Shown in pieces: positions 1-10,600 of a stretch of DNA of 64,000 nucleotides (positions within the stretch are counted from its first letter, which is position 1; every line of letters begins with the position of its first letter). The position numbers and the translations under genes were made by a program. Source of the DNA: Flavobacterium sp. 90 (GTDB taxonomy: Bacteria > Bacteroidota > Bacteroidia > Flavobacteriales > Flavobacteriaceae); contig NZ_SMGE01000001.1 of the NCBI RefSeq assembly GCF_004339525.1, positions 2,976,001-3,040,000 on the forward strand, given 5' to 3'. The notes below the pieces were generated by a model. The model saw only the letters and a list, made by a program, of their open reading frames with translations, searched no databases and had not been told where the DNA came from.

Positions 1-1
1 T

Positions 2-325
2 ATAATTACCTTAAATGATATTCTTGAAGCTTTAGTTGGTGATGCATCTGATTTTTATAAAGATGAATTCCAATTGATCGAGCGTGAAGACGGTTCATGG
101 TTGGTGGACGGACATTATTCATTACACGATTTCTTGACTTATTTTGAGTTAGACGAATTGACAAATGATTATGAAGTAAACACCGTAAGCGGAATGATTA
201 TGACGGAGCTTTCACATATTCCAAAAGAAGGCGAAAAATTAATCTGGCAAAAATTTGTGCTTGAAGTATTAGATATGGATGGCGTAAAGATTGATAAAGT
301 GTTAGTAAAAGCACTAAAAGAGTAG
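2..325 (+). CDS. CorC/HlyC-type (CNNM family) membrane protein, C-terminal part
   Basis: Only the last 107 codons lie in the window; the frame is open to the left edge, so the gene begins upstream. The first residues read IITLNDILEALVGD, the usual end of the second CBS domain in this family. They are followed by a CorC/HlyC-associated domain with the pattern GSWLVDGHYSLHDF, then NTVSGMIMTELSHIPKEGE. Full-length relatives have an N-terminal DUF21 membrane domain, a CBS pair and this domain, and are linked to divalent-cation export or gliding-associated functions. A TTG at 74 is an internal codon, not a start. The N-terminal half is missing, so the subfamily (general transporter or GldE-like) cannot be decided. 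Confidence 0.8.
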   Translation: MITLNDILEALVGDASDFYKDEFQLIEREDGSWLVDGHYSLHDFLTYFELDELTNDYEVNTVSGMIMTELSHIPKEGEKLIWQKFVLEVLDMDGVKIDKVLVKALKE

Positions 326-338
326 AGAGAATAAAATA

Positions 339-366
339 GTTTTCAGTCGCAGTTAGCAGTGAAAAC
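339..366. repeat. Imperfect palindrome with seven-base periodicity upstream of obgE
   Basis: The ends GTTTTCA and TGAAAAC are exact inverted repeats around a CAGTCGC AGTTAGC AGT core. The core reads as degenerate seven-base units. It lies in the 133-bp gap between the CorC-like gene and obgE. It has no U-tract, so it is not a standard terminator. Confidence 0.5.
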
Positions 367-420
367 GGAAAGTGAGAATGAATACAAAAACAATAGAAGT
401 TAGAAATATGATTTAGAGCA

Positions 421-448
421 ATCTAAAATCTAAAATCTAAAATCTGAA
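421..448. repeat. Tandem 7-bp repeat (ATCTAAA x4) just before obgE
   Basis: Three exact copies of ATCTAAA are followed by a fourth with one change (ATCTGAA). They end about 10 bases before the obgE start, so the array would lie in the 5' untranslated region. Copy number could vary by slippage; that is inference. Confidence 0.85.
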
Positions 449-458
449 ATTCAAAACA

Positions 459-1460
459 ATGACAGAAGGAAATTTTGTAGATTATGTTAAGATTTATGTT
501 TCTTCCGGAAAGGGAGGAAAAGGATCTACACATTTACATAGAGAGAAATTTATTGAAAAAGGAGGCCCTGACGGAGGTGATGGTGGTCGAGGAGGACACG
601 TGTATTTAGTTGGAAATAAAGGACTTTGGACACTGTTTCATTTGAAATTTGCCCGACACATTAAAGCTGGTCACGGTGGAGATGGAGGAGGAGACCGTAG
701 TACAGGTGCTGACGGAGACGATAAATTTATCGAAGTGCCTTTGGGAACTGTTGTAAAAGACAAAGAAACCGGAGAAACTTTATTCGAAATTACCGAAGAT
801 GGTGAAAAAAGAATTCTTTCTAAAGGAGGAAAAGGTGGTTTAGGAAACTGGCACTTTAGAAGTTCTACAAATCAAACGCCACGTTACGCACAACCAGGTT
901 TACCGGGAGTGGAGATGGACGTTATTTTGGAATTAAAAGTTCTTGCTGATGTTGGATTAGTAGGTTTTCCTAATGCTGGAAAATCAACTTTGTTGTCTGT
1001 ATTAACTTCTGCAAAACCAAAAATTGCGGATTATCCTTTTACAACTCTAAAACCAAACTTAGGAATTGTAGCTTACAGAGATTATCAATCTTTTGTAATT
1101 GCCGATATTCCGGGAATTATTGAAGGTGCGGCTGAAGGTAAAGGTTTAGGTCATTATTTCTTGCGTCATATCGAGCGTAACTCAACTTTACTATTTTTAG
1201 TTCCGGTTGATACGCCTGATATTAAAGGTGAATATGATATTTTGGTTAATGAGTTAACGAAATACAATCCTGAAATGCTAGATAAAGAACGTCTTTTAGT
1301 AATCTCAAAATGTGATATGCTGGATGACGAACTTAAAGCTGAATTGAAAACAGAACTTGATATTGCTTTCAAAGATGTTCCTTATATGTTTATCTCTTCT
1401 GTTGCGCAACAAGGTTTAACAGACTTAAAAGATAAGCTTTGGAAAATGCTTAACGAATAA
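459..1460 (+). CDS. obgE: GTPase ObgE/CgtA
   Basis: Ribosome-associated GTPase that acts in late 50S assembly and stress signalling. Residues 1-157 form the glycine-rich Obg fold ([29 protein letters not shown]). The G domain follows: G1 GFPNAGKST at 169-177, the switch region with DYPFTTL, G3 DIPG at 216-219, G4 SKCD at 283-286 (SKxD instead of the commoner NKxD) and G5 SSV near 315. At 333 residues it lacks the extra C-terminal domain found in some Gram-positive homologues. The ATG at 459 gives the usual N-terminus ([15 protein letters not shown]). The gene is followed by a strong hairpin terminator. Confidence 0.97.
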   Translation: MTEGNFVDYVKIYVSSGKGGKGSTHLHREKFIEKGGPDGGDGGRGGHVYLVGNKGLWTLFHLKFARHIKAGHGGDGGGDRSTGADGDDKFIEVPLGTVVKDKETGETLFEITEDGEKRILSKGGKGGLGNWHFRSSTNQTPRYAQPGLPGVEMDVILELKVLADVGLVGFPNAGKSTLLSVLTSAKPKIADYPFTTLKPNLGIVAYRDYQSFVIADIPGIIEGAAEGKGLGHYFLRHIERNSTLLFLVPVDTPDIKGEYDILVNELTKYNPEMLDKERLLVISKCDMLDDELKAELKTELDIAFKDVPYMFISSVAQQGLTDLKDKLWKMLNE

Positions 1461-1479
1461 ACAATATGTTTTAAATATG

Positions 1480-1512
1480 AAAACCCGACAACTTAAATTG
1501 TCGGGTTTTTTG
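1480..1512. terminator. Hairpin terminator between convergent obgE and outer-membrane gene
   Basis: AAAACCCGACAA pairs with TTGTCGGGTTTT around a short loop and is followed by a T-run on the plus strand. A weaker T-run exists in the reverse direction, so it may serve both convergent genes. Confidence 0.92.
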
Positions 1513-1560
1513 TTTTTAAACGAAAAAAAACAAATTATTTCAGATGATTTAGTCAAACAG

Positions 1561-2103
1561 CTAAAGTCCGAAATTTTTAGAGATTCCAATGTTGAAATTT
1601 TTTCCAAAATCGAAACCGATACGTTCTTCTCTTGGAGTTCCTTTTCCGGAAAGGTTATCATAATATATTCCTCCAATAGAGAAATTTAAACCAAAACCTT
1701 TTTTCATGTTGATGAATAGTGCAGGTGTTAAGCTTGCGTACATTCCTTTAGCATTATTTAATGTTGTGTCTTGATAACCAACTCCTAAATCTGTGTAGAA
1801 TGAGAACAACTCAGAAAGTGGTGTTGAGTAACGTGCAAAAGCTCCAATTTTGTATGCTTCTTGTCTTGCCGAACCAGTTTCTTTGTAATTTTTGATTGAA
1901 CCTTCAACTCCGGCAGTCCAGTGCTCAGTAAATTGATATCCTACTTTTGGAGAAAATTCAAATCCTTCAAATTTATCTTCACCAATTTTTTCTGATCCAA
2001 AACCAACATTTCCACCCAATAAGATAGAACCTTTTTGAGCATTTGCAATTGTTGCAACTAATAGTACAACAGCTAATAATAATTTTTTCATTTTATTTTT
2101 CAT
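1561..2103 (-). CDS. Small outer-membrane beta-barrel protein
   Basis: The 180-residue precursor has a clear signal peptide (hydrophobic KKLLLAVVLLVATIANAQ, cleavage probably before the Gln). The mature part alternates aromatic and glycine-rich strands (GYQFTEHWTAGVEG, FSFYTDLGVGYQD) and ends with a basic and aromatic strand, as expected for an eight-stranded outer-membrane barrel of the OmpW/OmpX/OprF-N type. The start is either MKNKMKK at 2103 or the internal MKKLLL four codons later; both leave the signal peptide intact. It converges on obgE. Function is not evident beyond an outer-membrane location; a porin or surface role is inference. Confidence 0.8.
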   Translation of the reverse strand: MKNKMKKLLLAVVLLVATIANAQKGSILLGGNVGFGSEKIGEDKFEGFEFSPKVGYQFTEHWTAGVEGSIKNYKETGSARQEAYKIGAFARYSTPLSELFSFYTDLGVGYQDTTLNNAKGMYASLTPALFINMKKGFGLNFSIGGIYYDNLSGKGTPREERIGFDFGKNFNIGISKNFGL

Positions 2104-2406
2104 TAAATAATTGCAGCAAACATATGGATTTAAAATTTGTAAGAAATAATTTATTTTAATTTTTATTTATTGAAAGTTTATTTTTACAATTAAAGCTAAA
2201 AAAGACTGAGTTTTAACTATTTTTGTTTTGAAATTTAAGAATTTTCTAAAGCAAGATTCTGATGAAAAGGAGATATTCTTCTCTTAGTGAAATTATGAAT
2301 TTCGTAAAATTGTCTTAAAAAGCACTCTTTATCTTTTGGTTTCGATGATATGAGCTATTTTTTGTTGCGAAAATGAGTTATATTCGCAGGACTTAAACAA
2401 AATAAC
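2104..2406. other. Divergent intergenic region (303 bp)
   Basis: AT-rich gap between two divergently transcribed genes. It holds a minus-strand TAnnTTTG box at 2117-2124. A plus-strand TATATTCG at 2379-2386 could be the -7 box of the S46 peptidase gene, but its -33 partner is not convincing. I see no additional gene or RNA. Confidence 0.5.
2117..2124 (-). promoter_or_regulatory. Candidate -7 promoter box for the beta-barrel gene
   Basis: Read on the minus strand the sequence is TATGTTTG, a full match to the Bacteroidota TAnnTTTG -7 element, 13 bases before the first ATG. The expected TTTG element 19-20 bases upstream is only ATTT, so the call is moderate. Confidence 0.45.
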
Positions 2407-4551
2407 ATGAAAAAAATAGTTTTATTCTTGACCATGTGCCTAATGGCTTTTCCTGTAAAAGCAGATGAAGGAATGTGGTTCTTGATGTTTATCGAGAGAT
2501 TGAACCATAGAGATATGGAGAAAATGGGTTTACAATTAACTGCCGAAGAAATTTACAGTATTAATCATCATAGTTTGAAAGATGCTGTTGTACAATTTAA
2601 TGGTGGCTGTACTGCTGAAATCGTTTCTAAAAACGGATTGGTTTTAACAAATCACCACTGTGGATATAATGCAATTGCTGAACTTTCGACTGCTGAACAA
2701 AATTATTTGAAAGATGGTTTTTGGGCAAAAGAAAGAAGTGCCGAAATGAAGCCAAAATCTTTATACGTGCGTTTCTTTGTTCGCATGGACGATGTTTCTA
2801 AGAGAATTTTATCAAAAGTAAATGATCAAATGACAGAAGCTGAAAGAAATAAAATCATTCAGCAGGAAATCGCTTTGATCGAAAAAGAGAACAATGAAGG
2901 TGGAAAATACACGGTTTCTGTTCGCCCTTTCTTTCAGGGAAATGAATATTATTATTTCGTTTACCAAGATTACACAGACGTTCGTTTAGTAGGAACGCCA
3001 CCGGAAAGTGTTGGTAAATTTGGTGGAGATACTGATAACTGGGAGTGGCCTCGTCAAACTGGAGATTTCTCTATGTTTAGAGTTTATGCTGATAAAGACG
3101 GAAATCCGGCAGCTTATTCTAAAGACAATGTGCCTTTGCAACCTAAACATTATTTACCAATAAGCATTAAAGGTGTAAAAGAGAATGATTTTGCAATGAT
3201 CTTAGGATATCCGGGAAGAACAAACCGTTGGATGCCAGCTGGCGGAATTGAGCAAAACGTAAAGTTTGCTTATCCTGCTTGGGTTGAAGGTGCTAAAACC
3301 GGAATGGATGTAATGAAAAAGTATATGGACAAAGATGCAACAGTTCGTTTGCAATATGCGTCTAAATATGCTTCGACAGCAAATTACTGGAAAAATCGTC
3401 AAGGAATGATCGATGCTTTAACAAAAGCAGGAACTGCGGAAACTAAAAGCCAGCAGGAAGATAAGTTCTACGAATGGGCAACTAAACCAGCCAATAAAGA
3501 GAAATACGAAAATGTAATTCCAACTATTAATGATTATTACAGAGAAACGAACTTAAAAGCGACTCACGATAATTATTTATCTCAACTTTTACGTACTTCA
3601 AGTTATGGAGCGGGACCTGCAAATTTAGGAAATGCATTGATCGCTTACTATAATGAGAATGATGCTAAAAAAGCAGAAATGTTGCCTAAGATTAATGCAA
3701 TGATCGAAAGCATTTATGGTGAATTTTATGCACCTCTTGAAAAAGATGTTTTAACAGCTCAGTTGAATTTATATGCTTCTAAAGCTGCGGAATATGGTTT
3801 AGCGCCACAAATTGCTAAAATGAAAGCAGAAAATAAAGGAGACTTTACTGCTGATGTTGCAAAAGCTACAGAAATAAGTTACTTTACTTCTAAAGATAAA
3901 GTATTGGCATTTATGGCTGATCCAAAACCATTGGCAATTGTACACGATCCGTTGTATATTATTTCTAATGATTTATTGACAAAATACCGTGCAAAAACTG
4001 ACGATCAGGCAAAAGCTGATGATGGTTTTGCAATCGCTTACCGCAAATTGGTTGAAGGTTTAAGAGAATCAAAATTGAATGCAATTCAATATCCTGATGC
4101 AAACTCAACTTTGAGATTGACTTACGGAAAAGTTCGTGCTTTGCCTGCTGATCCAAGAAACGATGCTAAAGTAAATAACTATACAACTATGGAAAGTATG
4201 GTTAAAAAGTACAAAGCAGGAGATCAGGAATTTGATTTGCCAAAACGTTTGTTGGAATTAAATAAAGCAAAAGATTTTGGACAATATGCTGATAAAGCAG
4301 GATATATGCCAGTAAATTTCTTGACAGACAACGATATTACAGGAGGAAATTCAGGTTCACCAGTTCTTAACGGAAAAGGAGAATTAATAGGTATTGCTTT
4401 TGACGGAAACATCGAAGCTATGGCTGGAGATGTTATTTTTGATCCAAAATTGCAAAGAACAATTAACGTAGATATCCGTTATGTACTTTGGATTATTGAC
4501 AAATACGCTGGAGCTAAAAATATTGTTGACGAAATGACGATTATTAAATAA
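2407..4551 (+). CDS. S46 family dipeptidyl-peptidase (DPP7-like)
   Basis: Periplasmic serine exopeptidase that removes dipeptides from the N-termini of oligopeptides, important in peptide-using Bacteroidota. A signal peptide (MKKIVLFLTMCLMAFPVKA) precedes DEGMW, the typical mature start. The conserved catalytic blocks are TNHHCGY (His84), the DTDNWEWPRQTGDF region (208-221) carrying the conserved acidic residues, and TGGNSGSPV with nucleophile Ser649. Length of 714 residues matches the family. Eighteen residues after the Ser is Gly667 (AFDGN). In DPP11 the equivalent position is, as I recall, an Arg that confers Asp/Glu preference, while Gly is found in DPP7. A DPP7-like preference for hydrophobic P1 residues is therefore inferred. 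The gene is single, with a terminator behind it. Confidence 0.93.
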   Translation: MKKIVLFLTMCLMAFPVKADEGMWFLMFIERLNHRDMEKMGLQLTAEEIYSINHHSLKDAVVQFNGGCTAEIVSKNGLVLTNHHCGYNAIAELSTAEQNYLKDGFWAKERSAEMKPKSLYVRFFVRMDDVSKRILSKVNDQMTEAERNKIIQQEIALIEKENNEGGKYTVSVRPFFQGNEYYYFVYQDYTDVRLVGTPPESVGKFGGDTDNWEWPRQTGDFSMFRVYADKDGNPAAYSKDNVPLQPKHYLPISIKGVKENDFAMILGYPGRTNRWMPAGGIEQNVKFAYPAWVEGAKTGMDVMKKYMDKDATVRLQYASKYASTANYWKNRQGMIDALTKAGTAETKSQQEDKFYEWATKPANKEKYENVIPTINDYYRETNLKATHDNYLSQLLRTSSYGAGPANLGNALIAYYNENDAKKAEMLPKINAMIESIYGEFYAPLEKDVLTAQLNLYASKAAEYGLAPQIAKMKAENKGDFTADVAKATEISYFTSKDKVLAFMADPKPLAIVHDPLYIISNDLLTKYRAKTDDQAKADDGFAIAYRKLVEGLRESKLNAIQYPDANSTLRLTYGKVRALPADPRNDAKVNNYTTMESMVKKYKAGDQEFDLPKRLLELNKAKDFGQYADKAGYMPVNFLTDNDITGGNSGSPVLNGKGELIGIAFDGNIEAMAGDVIFDPKLQRTINVDIRYVLWIIDKYAGAKNIVDEMTIIK

Positions 4552-4571
4552 TCTGATTTTTTTATAAAAAC

Positions 4572-4613
4572 AATAAACCCGACAGATTTAGAATTTGTCG
4601 GGTTTATTGTTTT
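4572..4613. terminator. Terminator after the S46 peptidase gene
   Basis: AATAAACCCGACA pairs with TGTCGGGTTTATT around a 12-base loop, with T-rich DNA following on both strands. It lies between convergent genes and is probably bidirectional. The stem core (CCCGACA/TGTCGGG) is nearly the same as in the terminator after obgE. Confidence 0.85.
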
Positions 4614-4627
4614 ATGAATGTCTTATC

Positions 4628-4667
4628 AGACCTAACAGGTTTTTAAAACCTGTTAGGTCTTTTTTTT
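4628..4667 (+). repeat. Perfect palindromic repeat with T-tract
   Basis: AGACCTAACAGGTTTT is followed by its exact reverse complement and by a run of T, 15 bases after the preceding terminator. It could be a second terminator. The ACCTAACAGG palindrome also resembles a dispersed intergenic repeat I recall from Flavobacterium genomes; only one copy is in this window. Confidence 0.7.
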
Positions 4668-4698
4668 GACGCATTCTTTTGGAATTTTTCTCAAAGTA

Positions 4699-7600
4699 TT
4701 AATTAACTTTTACTCGAATGCCTTTAGTATGACTTGAGAATTCCGGAGCATACATGCTTTCGATTGTGGTTATTCCGTTGGAGAATTCGCCATTGTTGTT
4801 TACTCGAATATCATATTCTATAACATAAGTTCCTTTGTTAATGTGATCAAAAAACAAATGTGTTGCAGCATCTTTTGTGCTCATATAATATCCTAATCCA
4901 TCTTTGTATTTGTATTCTGAAAGTACATTTACAGGTTCAAAACACGAAGCTCGCATATCTTTTAGATGTACATATTCCATGTCTTCTTTTGATTTTATGA
5001 CTAATCTCACGGTAACTAAATCACCGGTTTTCAAAGGATTTTTGGTTGTAATTTTTTCCAATTGATCTCCTTTAAGTGAGTTCTTCTTTAAATATAATTC
5101 TTTCGAAACAGATAAAACAGCACCGGAATTGTTTTTGATTTTATCCAAATCTTCAAAATATTGCCAATAAACTCCTCCAAATCCTGGAACTTTCGATTTG
5201 TTCTGAATACTTATTAAAGCCATTTCTTTTTTAACTTCTTCCGTTTTCCAGTTCAGTTTGATGTAACCTGTTTCAGCTTCTTTTTCGTTTTCGGCTAGTT
5301 TTTTGGTTAAGATCTTTTCGCTGCCAATTTTAATAACCGTATTGTCTTTTACACTTAACCAATCGTTGCCTTGCATCAATAAAGCATAAACAGCTTCGGT
5401 TGTAGATTTTGTTGTTGGCCAGTTTTTGGTTTGTTTATTTTTTAACAACCAGACTTTCATCGCATCAACAGATTTGGTGTCGTTATTTACTTCGGCGAAA
5501 GCCTCAATTAATAAAGCCTGAGTTTCTATAGGCGCCTGATACCAATACCAACCTGCTTTGTTGGCAATCCAGTACATTCCCCAATCTTCATTATTTGAAG
5601 ATGTTTCTTTTAGACTTTCGATAATTTTTTTGGCAGTATCTTTTTCTCCAAAACGATTTAAGGTTAAAGCAGCTAATCCTTTTTCGTAAAGAGAATAGTT
5701 TAACCAATCTTTTTTAGCTGTTTCCAGATATAATTTTGTCGCTTTTTTCAATGTGTCTGAAAGCGGATATTTGTCTAAATAAAAACTTCTTGTGTATAAA
5801 TAATGCAAGTCAGAATATGGATTAACCCAGATTAGTTTCTCTGATGTTTTTAAGTTTTTGGTCTTATTTTTATAATATTCCAGAAATTTATTGTCTAAAA
5901 ACGGAACTCCCTTTTCAGCAATTTGATTTATTTTAATAACGTTATTTTCGGATTTATCCAATTTTGATAAATGACCTAAACCTGCCAGAATGTGTCTTGT
6001 AATATATTCGCTTTCGTCACTTCCGTCAAACCATGAAAATGCTCCTGATGGTTTTTGTTTCTGTTTTAATTTATCAAAAGTTGCTTCCTGAGAAGTTTTC
6101 ATTTTTTCTAAATCAAATAAAAGTGCCAGATTCTTTTTCTTTTCGTCTTCACTTTGTGCATCATTTAGCCAAGGCGTTTCGGCAAGAATAATTGATTTTA
6201 ATTCTTCGTTTTCTTCTAATTTCGAATTCAGTTTTCCGTTTTTTCTCCAATTTTCGAAAACCGTTGCAATCTTTGGATTACTTGAAATGATTTCTGAAGC
6301 CAAAGCATTGGCATAAAAACGAGCAAAAGTTTGTTCAGCACATTCGTGTTCATATTCTATTAAATAAGGCAAAGATTGTATTGCAATCCAAGCTGGATTT
6401 GAGGTGTATTCTAACGTAAGCTGATGATTTTTTAAAGTCGTAGAACTATTGTTTTTTAAATTCTCAAACGTGTATTCTTTAGTTGAATCCCCACGAACCC
6501 AAATCGGAATACTTTCGGTAACCAACATATTATTTGTTAGCACAGGAAGTATATTTTCTTCTCCATCTGAGAAATCACCAGATTTAGCCAAAATTTTATA
6601 TTGAACACCTTGCAAACCTTCCGGAATCGAAATCGTCCAGGTTGCAGTAGTATTTCCAAATGCGCCAACAGTAAAGTTTCTGACGTTTTTTGCGTTTAGC
6701 ATTTTGGCGTCAATAGGTTGCATTGTTGTAGCATCAAAAAACTGTAGAATTGCAATTCCCGTTTTTGCTTTATCTGTAATATTCGAAATTTTAGCAGAAA
6801 TTACAATCGTGTCTTTTTCTCTAAAGAATCTTGGGAAATTCGGTAAAACCATTAATTCTTTTTGAGTTACCACGCTTTTCTCTAAATAACCGGAAACTGC
6901 ATCTTTATTATGCGCCAATAAACGAAGTTTCCAAGCCGTTAAAGCTTCAGGAGAAGTAAAATTGAAACTTACTTTTCCTGTAGAATCTGTTTTTAAATTG
7001 GGTAAAAAGAAAGCGGTTTCAGATAGATTTTTTCTTGCTTTTACTTGGGTTAAGGCTTCTAAAGCTTTTTTGGTTGTGATGATAATTACGCCGTTTGCGC
7101 CTTTGCTTCCGTAACTTGCTTGTACATCTTTATCTTTTACAACGGACATTTCAAGAATATCTGAAGGATTTAATTTTTTAACATCTTCTTCGCTAGCAAT
7201 TTCTCCATCTACAATATAAAGAGGACTTTTCCCGCTTATGCTTGCGGTTCCTCTTATTTGAATTCCCTGAACGCGTCCTGCTAAAGCACCTTCTGGTCCT
7301 GCGTTACTATAAACTTGATTGTCTTCTTCAACTTGTTCAGTATTTATGTCGCCAGATTTATATCTTGCGACAGCATAGCCAAGTGATTTTTTCTCTTTTT
7401 TCATTCCATAACCAACAACAACCACCTCTTCTAAATTACTTGGATCTTCTGTTAAAACAATATCAATAGTTTTTTTATTTCCTATAATGACAGACTGATT
7501 TTTTGAACCAATAAAGCTAAATACAAGTTCTTCATTTTCTGTGGTTTCGATCTCATAATAACCATCAAAATCACTTTGTGTTGTTCTTAGGGTTCCTTTA

Positions 7601-10600
7601 ACAACAACGGAAACACCTGGCACAGGAAGTCCGGATTTATCTGTAATAGTTCCCGAAATCATTTTGGCATTTAGTGGTTTTCTAATTTTCTTACTCAGTT
7701 GTCTTTGATATTCTCTTTGCAAGTAAAGTGTATTGCTATTAGTGTTAAAATCGAATCCAAACCAAATTAATTGAGTAGCTTCATTTTTTAAATCTATTCT
7801 ATTAGACGATGTGTTTAAGTTGTTAATGTAAGTATGTGTTTTGTCAGAACCTAAAAGCGATTTAGTATTGTTTCCATAGCTATAATCATAAAGCTTTAAA
7901 GCGTTCCATTCTTTTGTGCTAAATTGGTCTAAAGAACTATCGTACATTGATGCGAGAACTTCGGCTTCATTTTTAGTTGCAATTCCATTAAGTTTGAATG
8001 ACCAGTTTTCAGAACTTCCTGGTTGTATTTTACTTCTGAATGTTTCTACATTAAATTTTAATTCCGGATTCTCGGTTTTTAATAATACAGAAAGGTCATT
8101 ACTGAATTTTTCATTTTCAAAGATGCTTTCAAAATTGATTAAAACCGCACCTTGAAATTCCTTTTTTAATGGAATTTTAATTACAGTTTCATTGTTTTGA
8201 AGGTGATAAATGTCTTCTGAAAAAACTTTAGAATCATAATTTCCAGTTGCTGTTATATACAAATCCGGGATAATAGATGTTAGTTTGATTAATGCGAAAC
8301 CATCTTTTTTTGCGTCTGGATTAATTTGCTGAACTGTAAATAATCTGCTGGTATCAAATTTGTCTTTGCTTTGTGTAAGTTCAAAATTTGAGGTAGTTTC
8401 GATTAGGTTATCAAAACTGTCTTTTGCTGAAAAAACAATTTTATAATTTCCGGATTTATAGTCTGAAATAAAATCTAAAGCTAGAGTTTTGTCTTTTTGA
8501 GTGTCAACTTTTTTAGAGAAAACCAGAGTTTCAGTTGTTTTTTCTTTTTGATCCGGATTGATTTCATAAGGAAATAATTTCTCAAAATCCTGATTTGTTA
8601 TGCTTTCAATCTCAGGTTGAGGAAAAACTCTTCCTTTGAATTTTAATGATTTTGGAGCTACAAAATATATTTTCAATTCGCCTTTTACAGCTAGAAATTC
8701 ACCGTTTAGATTCGTACTGATAAGTTTGATTCCTTTTTTATCCTTGGTTTCAATTTCGTCAGCGACTATGATTTTAAGATCTAAGTCATGATAACCCACT
8801 CTTACAGTCGTTTGAGATTCATGAGTTTCACCATTGATATCCGTTACAGTAGCGTTTATTATATAATTAAAAATAGGTAATTGTTCTTTTTTACTATTCT
8901 TTGAAGGTAAAGCAACAAAGTCAATACTGAATTTTCCCGAAGCATCTGTTTTGGTTTCTCCTGTTGTCAGAACTTCATTTTGTTCTTGCGTGTAATAGTT
9001 TCTAAAGTAACTTGTATATCTTGTTACTGTATAAGTTACGTTTGCATCAGAAATGTTGCTTCCGGCAAAAGCTTTTGCATTTCCTTTTACTTTGATCGTT
9101 TTGTTAAGTTGAAAACTTTCTTTCTTAGGCTCAAAAATCACTTCAAATTTTGGACGTTTGTATTCTTCAACCCTAAATTCAATTTGAGAAGTTTGTAAAT
9201 CGACATCGTCCCAAAACGGATGTTTGTCTTCTTTCTTATCGTAGACAATGTCATTTTCATAATCATCAGGTTCCTCTGCGGTTATGGTGAAATTTCCGGT
9301 AAGTCCAGTTTTCGGCAATATAAATTCACCCGAGAAAGAGCCAAATTCGTTTGTGGTTACATCAAATTTTTTGATTTCAGTATTGTTAGGATCTTCAATA
9401 ATAATATGAAATGTGGTTTTTGGAACAACAGAAGTTTTATTTCTCAATTTCTGAATGGCAATTCCTTTATAATATACCGTTTGTCCCGGACGATAAATCG
9501 CGCGGTCTAAATAAAATTCAACTTTTCCATTAAATTTTTCTGTATCATCAGAAGAATATTGGCTGTTGTATGACAAGTAGTTTTTTCGAATTGAAAGCGT
9601 ATCGTTTGTAGCATAAAAAGTGACTACTTCATTAGAAACTTCTTTTGATCTTTCAAAAATTGCAACTCCGTTTTTATTTGTTGTAATAGTAAAAGTTGGT
9701 GATTTTACAGTTACATTTTCTAATGGTTTTCCTGTTTTTCGATCCAAAACCTGATAACTTTCTGATTTATTAGTCTGTGAAGCCAAAACTATAAAATTTG
9801 AAATGGTAATGGTTTCAAAAGCAGATCCTTTTTTGCCTTTTAAGTCAGATTCGCTTTCAAAATATACTAAATACGATCCTGTTTTCAATTGCGGAAGCAG
9901 TACTTCTGTTGAGTATTCTAAATAGTCTTTTTTATTAGTTAATGCGTAGGATTTTGAGACAACGGGCTGAGTTTTTTGGACAATAAAATCCTTTAGACTA
10001 TCTTTTTGGGAGTTGTATTGTTCTAATCCGGAGAGTTGATTTTGTTCTATTTTGAAAAAGGAAATTTTTACGTTTTCGATATTTTTGTATTGAATAAATG
10101 CTCTGGTATTTTCTTCATTATAATTATACTTCTGAAGTTGAATGTTTATTTTTTTAGCCAAAATGTTTTCTTTTTTCAGAATGGCAAGCTTATAAGCATT
10201 CGATCTGTTATTTACATTTAAAATACTATCTAAAGTTGCAACGGCTTTAATGTTATAATCCGGATGGGTTTCTTTTGAGACATTCTCATTTAAATAAGAA
10301 GCTTTATCTAATTGAATTTTTTGAATTAAAAATAGATCAGTTGTGTTTTTTTGAAGAGAAATCAAGGCATGAAAATAATCTTCGTCAGAATCAATTATAT
10401 ACTTTTTGCAAAATTGAATTCGTTCCCAAAGATTTTCTGTACTTGGATTGTTTTCTTCTTGTTTTTGATACAATTTTAAAGCCTGCTTAAGATTTTCGTT
10501 TGTTACAAAGTCAAAATTTAGCTTTATAAATGCATTCGAATTGCCTAATAATTCTTTTTTGTAAGGTAGAAAATCACTTTTTTGAATTTCCCAACTGCGA

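Noticed and set aside
1477..1689. Plus-strand ORF of 70 codons after obgE
   Set aside because: It reads through the terminator and antisense to the outer-membrane protein gene; its amino-acid pattern has no protein character.
2361..2386. TTTG and TATATTCG as a full promoter for the S46 peptidase gene
   Set aside because: The spacing is only 14 bases instead of 19-20; only the -7-like box is kept as a note.
7242..10490. Several plus-strand ORFs of 60-96 codons inside the alpha-2-macroglobulin gene
   Set aside because: Antisense shadows of a long AT-rich coding frame; no start signals or recognisable domains.
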